Source: Kitasatospora sp. NBC_00240 (lineage in GTDB: Bacteria; Actinomycetota; Actinomycetes; Streptomycetales; Streptomycetaceae). From it: a stretch of DNA of 64,000 nt. The notes beneath the pieces are model-generated. The model saw only the letters and a list, made by a program, of their open reading frames with translations, made no database searches and was not told where the DNA came from. The position numbers were made by a program, and so were the translations under genes. The stretch lies in the NCBI RefSeq assembly GCF_026342405.1, contig NZ_JAPEMU010000001.1, positions 2,232,001-2,296,000 on the forward strand, in the 5' to 3' direction. This document shows positions 60,778 to 64,000 of the stretch, in pieces (position 1 is the first letter of the stretch; every line of letters starts with the position of its first letter).

Positions 60778-60818
60778 TTCAACAAAGTGTTGACGCCCGG
60801 GGGTGGTGGATCTAGTTT
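60778..60818 (+). promoter_or_regulatory. Uricase-operon promoter with overlapping operator
   Basis: -35 TTGACG (60790-60795), 17-bp spacer, -10 TAGTTT (60813-60818). The operator-like TTCAACAAAGTGTTGACG (60778-60795), containing the imperfect palindrome CAACA-AAG-TGTTG, overlaps the -35, as expected for repression. The 60628-60852 gap is otherwise empty. Confidence 0.75.
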
Positions 60819-60852
60819 TTGCGGGTGGCACCACTCTTCAGGAGGTCCACCC

Positions 60853-61398
60853 GTGACCAACCACCCCCCAGCGTCCAGCCCTCCGGCGCCGGACGAAGCC
60901 ACCGGCGCCCTCCGGGCACTGGAGGCCGCCCCGGCCGCCGAGCTGGAGAAGACCCTGCTGGAGATCTGCTCCAGCCCCCGATGGGCCGCCGCCGTCGCAG
61001 CGGCGCGGCCCTGGTCCGACGTCAAGACCCTGCTCGCCGCCAACGCGGCGGCCATGGCCGCACTGACGGTCCCCGACCTCGCCGACGCCATGGCGGGCCA
61101 CGCCCGGATCGGCAAGCCCAAGGCGGGCGACGCCACCTCCGAGCGCGAGCAGGCCGGCATCCAGGGCGTCGACACCGCCCTCCTGGCCGACCTGCAGGAG
61201 GCCAACGACGCCTACGAGGCGAAGTTCGGCCATGTCTTCCTGATCTGCGCGACCGGCCGCACCGCGGCCACCATGCTCGCCTCCCTCCGCGAGCGGTTCC
61301 CCCACGACGCCGCCACCGAGGCGGAGATCGTCCGGGGCGAACTGCGCAAGATCAACGACATCCGGATCAACCGCCTGTTGGACGAACCACCCGTCTGA
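60853..61398 (+). CDS. uraD: OHCU decarboxylase
   Basis: 181 aa from GTG 60853 with AGGAGG. Alpha-helical OHCU decarboxylase: GHARIGKPKAGDATSEREQA (catalytic His and Glu), FGHVFLICATGRTAATMLAS, and the end ELRKINDIRINRLLDE. It converts 2-oxo-4-hydroxy-4-carboxy-5-ureidoimidazoline to S-allantoin. First gene of uraD-uraH-uricase. Confidence 0.94.
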   Translation: MTNHPPASSPPAPDEATGALRALEAAPAAELEKTLLEICSSPRWAAAVAAARPWSDVKTLLAANAAAMAALTVPDLADAMAGHARIGKPKAGDATSEREQAGIQGVDTALLADLQEANDAYEAKFGHVFLICATGRTAATMLASLRERFPHDAATEAEIVRGELRKINDIRINRLLDEPPV

Positions 61399-61437
61399 CC
61401 GCATGTCACTCCTGCCATCAGTAAGGTCAATTCACCC

Positions 61438-61773
61438 ATGACTGGCATCTCCACGCATGTGCTCGACACCAGCCTCGGCCACCCGGCCGAGGGTGTCCCG
61501 GTCGAGCTCGCACTGCACACCGAGGGTGGCTGGAAGGTGCTCGGCACCTCCGCCACGGACTCCGACGGCCGGGCCAAGGACCTGCCGGCCGTGGAGGCGG
61601 GCTCGGTCGTCCGGCTCCTCTTCGACACCGCCGCCTACTACGCGGCGAAGTCGGACGAGGCGCCGTTCTTCCCCGAGGTCTCGATCGTCTTCACGGTCGC
61701 GCCCGCGCAGCACCACTACCACGTGCCGCTGCTGCTCAACCCGTTCGGATACTCGGTCTACCGCGGAAGCTAG
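61438..61773 (+). CDS. uraH: 5-Hydroxyisourate hydrolase
   Basis: 111 aa from ATG 61438. Transthyretin-like: ISTHVLDTSLGHPAEGVPVE (catalytic His), FFPEVSIVFTVAPAQHHYHV PLLL and the signature C-terminus YSVYRGS. It hydrolyses 5-hydroxyisourate. It lies 39 bp after uraD and 27 bp before uricase. Confidence 0.96.
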   Translation: MTGISTHVLDTSLGHPAEGVPVELALHTEGGWKVLGTSATDSDGRAKDLPAVEAGSVVRLLFDTAAYYAAKSDEAPFFPEVSIVFTVAPAQHHYHVPLLLNPFGYSVYRGS

Positions 61774-61800
61774 ACCGCTTGATTGATTGGGAGCCACGTC

Positions 61801-62715
61801 ATGGCCCACGTGCTCGGTCAGAACCAGTACGGCAAGGCGGAGAACCGCATCGTCCGCGTCTACCGTGACAGCACCCGTCACGAGATCAAGGACCTGAACG
61901 TCTCGGTCGCCCTCTCCGGCGACCTCGACGACGTCCACCTCACCGGCTCCAACGCCAACTGCCTGCCCACCGACACCACCAAGAACACCGTCTTCGCCTT
62001 CGCGAAGGAGTACGGGATCGAGTCGGCGGAGCAGTTCGGCATCACGCTGGCGAAGCACTTCGTGGACAACAACGAGCCGATCCACCGCGCCCGGATCCGG
62101 ATCGAGGAGTACACCTGGGACCGGATCAAGACCCCGGACAACTCCGCCCGCTTCATCGGCTCGGAGGAGGTCGGCCACTCGTTCGTCCGCAACGGCGGCG
62201 AGACCCGCACCTGCGAGATCGTCTACGACGGTGAGACCGTCCAGGTGATCTCGGGCCTCAAGGACCTCGTCGTGATGAACTCCACCAACTCGGAGTTCTG
62301 GGGCTACATCAAGGACAAGTACACCACCCTCCAGGAGGCGTACGACCGGATCCTCGCCACCCAGGTGACGGCCCGCTGGAAGTACGGCTTCACCGGCAAG
62401 GACGACGAGGCCCAGCCGAACTGGAACCGCTCGTACACCCACGTACGGCGGCACATGCTGGAGGCGTTCGCGGAGACCTACTCCTACTCGCTGCAGCAGA
62501 CCCTGCACTCGATGGGCACCCGGGTCCTCAACAACCGCTCCGAGGTGGACGAAGTCCGCCTGGAGCTGCCCAACAAGCACCACTTCCTCGTCGACCTGGC
62601 GCCCTTCGGCCTCAAGAACGACAACGAGGTGTACTACGCCGCGGACCGCATGTACGGCCTGATCGAAGGCACCGTGCACCGCGAGGGCGTCGTCCCGGTC
62701 ATCCCGGTCGCCTGA
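61801..62715 (+). CDS. uox: Urate oxidase (uricase)
   Basis: 304 aa from ATG 61801 with GGGAG. T-fold repeats with the catalytic Lys in NQYGKAENRIVRVYRD, Thr in LPTDTTKNTVFAFAKEYGIE, His in RVLNNRSEVDEVRLELPNKH HF, and the C-terminal YYAADRMYGLIEGTV. It oxidises urate to 5-hydroxyisourate and H2O2; no cofactor. Last gene of the urate operon before the permease. Confidence 0.96.
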   Translation: MAHVLGQNQYGKAENRIVRVYRDSTRHEIKDLNVSVALSGDLDDVHLTGSNANCLPTDTTKNTVFAFAKEYGIESAEQFGITLAKHFVDNNEPIHRARIRIEEYTWDRIKTPDNSARFIGSEEVGHSFVRNGGETRTCEIVYDGETVQVISGLKDLVVMNSTNSEFWGYIKDKYTTLQEAYDRILATQVTARWKYGFTGKDDEAQPNWNRSYTHVRRHMLEAFAETYSYSLQQTLHSMGTRVLNNRSEVDEVRLELPNKHHFLVDLAPFGLKNDNEVYYAADRMYGLIEGTVHREGVVPVIPVA

Positions 62716-63067
62716 CCTCGCCCGCACCGACGGTACCGACGTCATGACCCCCGCCCAGCACCGCTGCACCCTCCGGCCCCACCCGGCCGGGCGGTACCGG
62801 GCGGCGGACCAGGACACCGGCTGCCACCGCAGTACCGCAGGACCCCGCAGGACCGCATGTCACCGCAGTACCCCGCTCAACCGCACCAGCTGTTTCTCCA
62901 CCCCCACCAACCGGAGATCGTGCTCGCCTCACGGCGGCCGGCCCGGGGATCTGGAGAGGCCGGCCGAGGGATCCTTGCACCGCCGTCCCACCCTCGGCCC
63001 AGGCGAGTTCAGCCAGTCTCCAGCGCCACGGGCGCGCCGGGAGCCATGGGCACAAGAGGGGCTCGAC
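62716..63067. other. Intergenic region between uricase and permease genes
   Basis: 352 bp with short repeats around ACCGCAGTACC and GCAGGACC (62828-62872) and a GC-rich end. No gene or clear terminator is seen. The permease may be read from the urate promoter or a local one. Confidence 0.5.
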
Positions 63068-64000
63068 ATGGCATTCCGCACCAACAGCACCACAGACGGC
63101 GGTTCCAATCCTGACAGACCCACGGGTCCGGACGGTGTGCCGCAGACCCGATCCGGCACACCGTCCGGCCCGGGGATCCACCCCGTGGACGAGCTGCTGC
63201 CCCCGGTGAGACTCATCTCCACCGGACTCCAGCACGTCGCCGCGATGTACGCGGGCGTAGTCGCGCCCCCGCTCATCGTCGGCGCCGGCGTGGGACTCTC
63301 CCCCGCCGAGCTCGCCCTGCTCATCTCGGCCAGCCTGTTCACCGCCGGACTGGCCACCCTGCTCCAGACCCTGGGCTTCTGGAAGATCGGCGCCCGGATG
63401 CCGTTCGTGAACGGCGTCTCGTTCGCCGGCGTCGCGCCCATGATCGCGATAGCCGAGGAGCACGGCCCGAAGGACGCCCTTCCGGTGATCTTCGGGGCGG
63501 TGATCGTCGCGGGGCTCCTGTGCTTCCTCGCGGCACCGTACTTCTGCAAACTGATCAGATTCTTCCCACCGGTCGTGCAAGGCACCGTGATCACCCTCAT
63601 CGGGGTCTCGCTGCTGCCGGTGGCGGTGAACTGGGCCCGTGGCGGCGCTCCCGGCGCCCCCGGTTTCGGTTCGATGCGGGCCATCGGCCTCGCCGCGTTC
63701 ACCCTCGTCGCGGTGGTGCTCTGCAACCGGCTGCTCCGGGGCTTCTGGCAGCAGCTCTCCCTGCTCGTCGGCCTGGCGATCGGTACCCTGCTCGCCTTCC
63801 CGCTGGGTCTGGCCGACTTCGGCGCGGTCCAGGACGCGAAGGTCTTCGCGCTCCCGTCCCCGTTCCACTTCGGCGCCCCCATGTTCGACGCGGCGGCGAT
63901 CGTCTCGCTCTGCATCGTGATGGTGGTCTCGATGACCGAGTCCACCGCGGACATGCTGGCCCTCGGGAAGATCGTCGACCGTGAGGCCGACGAGCAGACC
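63068..64000 (+). CDS. NCS2 urate/xanthine/uracil permease (C-terminus cut by window edge)
   Basis: At least 311 aa from ATG 63068 with AAGAGGGG. A polar N-terminus of about 45 residues (encoding the hairpin at 63128-63168) precedes LISTGLQHVAAMYAGVVAPP (TM1 with the conserved QH), ALLISASLFTAGLATLLQTL, RMPFVNGVSFAGVAPMIAI and VVSMTESTADMLALGKIVDR (TM8 Glu of the substrate site). The QNxGxxxxT signature would lie beyond the edge. Position after uricase points to urate or xanthine uptake. Confidence 0.9.
   Translation, partial: MAFRTNSTTDGGSNPDRPTGPDGVPQTRSGTPSGPGIHPVDELLPPVRLISTGLQHVAAMYAGVVAPPLIVGAGVGLSPAELALLISASLFTAGLATLLQTLGFWKIGARMPFVNGVSFAGVAPMIAIAEEHGPKDALPVIFGAVIVAGLLCFLAAPYFCKLIRFFPPVVQGTVITLIGVSLLPVAVNWARGGAPGAPGFGSMRAIGLAAFTLVAVVLCNRLLRGFWQQLSLLVGLAIGTLLAFPLGLADFGAVQDAKVFALPSPFHFGAPMFDAAAIVSLCIVMVVSMTESTADMLALGKIVDREADEQT
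63128..63168. repeat. 15-bp perfect inverted repeat inside the permease coding start
   Basis: CCGGACGGTGTGCCG / CGGCACACCGTCCGG with an 11-nt loop, over codons 21-34. The mRNA would form a very stable hairpin early in the gene. It encodes low-complexity Pro/Gly/Ser/Thr sequence. Confidence 0.8.

Overview
The window is a very GC-rich (well over 70 %) chromosomal stretch with actinobacterial codon use, frequent GTG/TTG starts, AGGAGG-type ribosome binding sites and many GTGA/ATGA stop-start overlaps. Gene content (PucR and IclR regulators, purine and ureide catabolism, a sugar ABC system with a ROK glucokinase, an EphD-like fusion, DUF6493/SWIM proteins) points to a Streptomyces or Kitasatospora-type organism. 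There are no rRNA, tRNA, IS or CRISPR features; this looks like a metabolic core region with one small accessory island.

Layout. 1-5.0 kb (minus): a five-gene operon ending, off the left edge, in a TadZ/ParA-like ATPase. It also encodes a SAF-domain membrane protein, a PKD-like secreted protein, a lipoprotein and a caspase-like protein that has lost its catalytic residues. 5.3-10.4 kb: a PNPOx-like protein, a MaoC dehydratase, an MBL-fold hydrolase, a DUF389 membrane protein, and a TetR/small-protein pair with a clear operator. 10.5-14.6 kb: a translationally coupled DUF6493 and SWIM zinc-finger pair. 14.8-25.3 kb: TesB thioesterase, TetR, a PrmC-like methyltransferase, an orphan DUF2398 (Wadjet JetB-like) protein, a sterol-desaturase-family enzyme, lysoplasmalogenase, a secreted C-terminally anchored protein, exonuclease III and gamma-glutamyltransferase. 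25.3-26.2 kb is almost gene-free and repetitive. 26.2-30.1 kb: a CUT2-type sugar ABC operon with its own ROK kinase. 30.5-31.6 kb: a membrane-anchored esterase.

31.7-40.6 kb: PucR regulator, three-subunit xanthine dehydrogenase, AzgA-type purine permease and XdhC. 40.6-41.9 kb: gene remnants, a divergent cold-shock protein and a VapBC toxin-antitoxin module with an obvious operator. 41.9-46.8 kb: a four-gene oxidative cluster (PF10118 di-iron-like protein, PDR-type reductase, M24 protein, epoxide-hydrolase/SDR fusion). 47.1-51.7 kb: PLP dehydratase, astacin-like protease, NUDIX, IclR regulator, S66 LD-carboxypeptidase. 51.9-64 kb: catalase, allantoicase, allantoinase, glycerate kinase, tartronate semialdehyde reductase, hydroxypyruvate isomerase, a thiamine-binding/HTH pair, the urate operon (OHCU decarboxylase, HIU hydrolase, uricase) and a nucleobase permease running off the right edge.

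Read together, 31.7-40.6 and 51.9-64 kb encode most of one pathway: purine uptake, oxidation to urate, conversion to allantoin and allantoate, and recovery of glyoxylate carbon as glycerate phosphate. Catalase would remove the peroxide made by uricase. Glyoxylate carboligase and ureidoglycolate lyase are not in the window. Three promoters in the right-hand half share the nonamer TTCAACAAA, two of them as a CAACA-N3-TGTTG palindrome, which suggests a common regulator.
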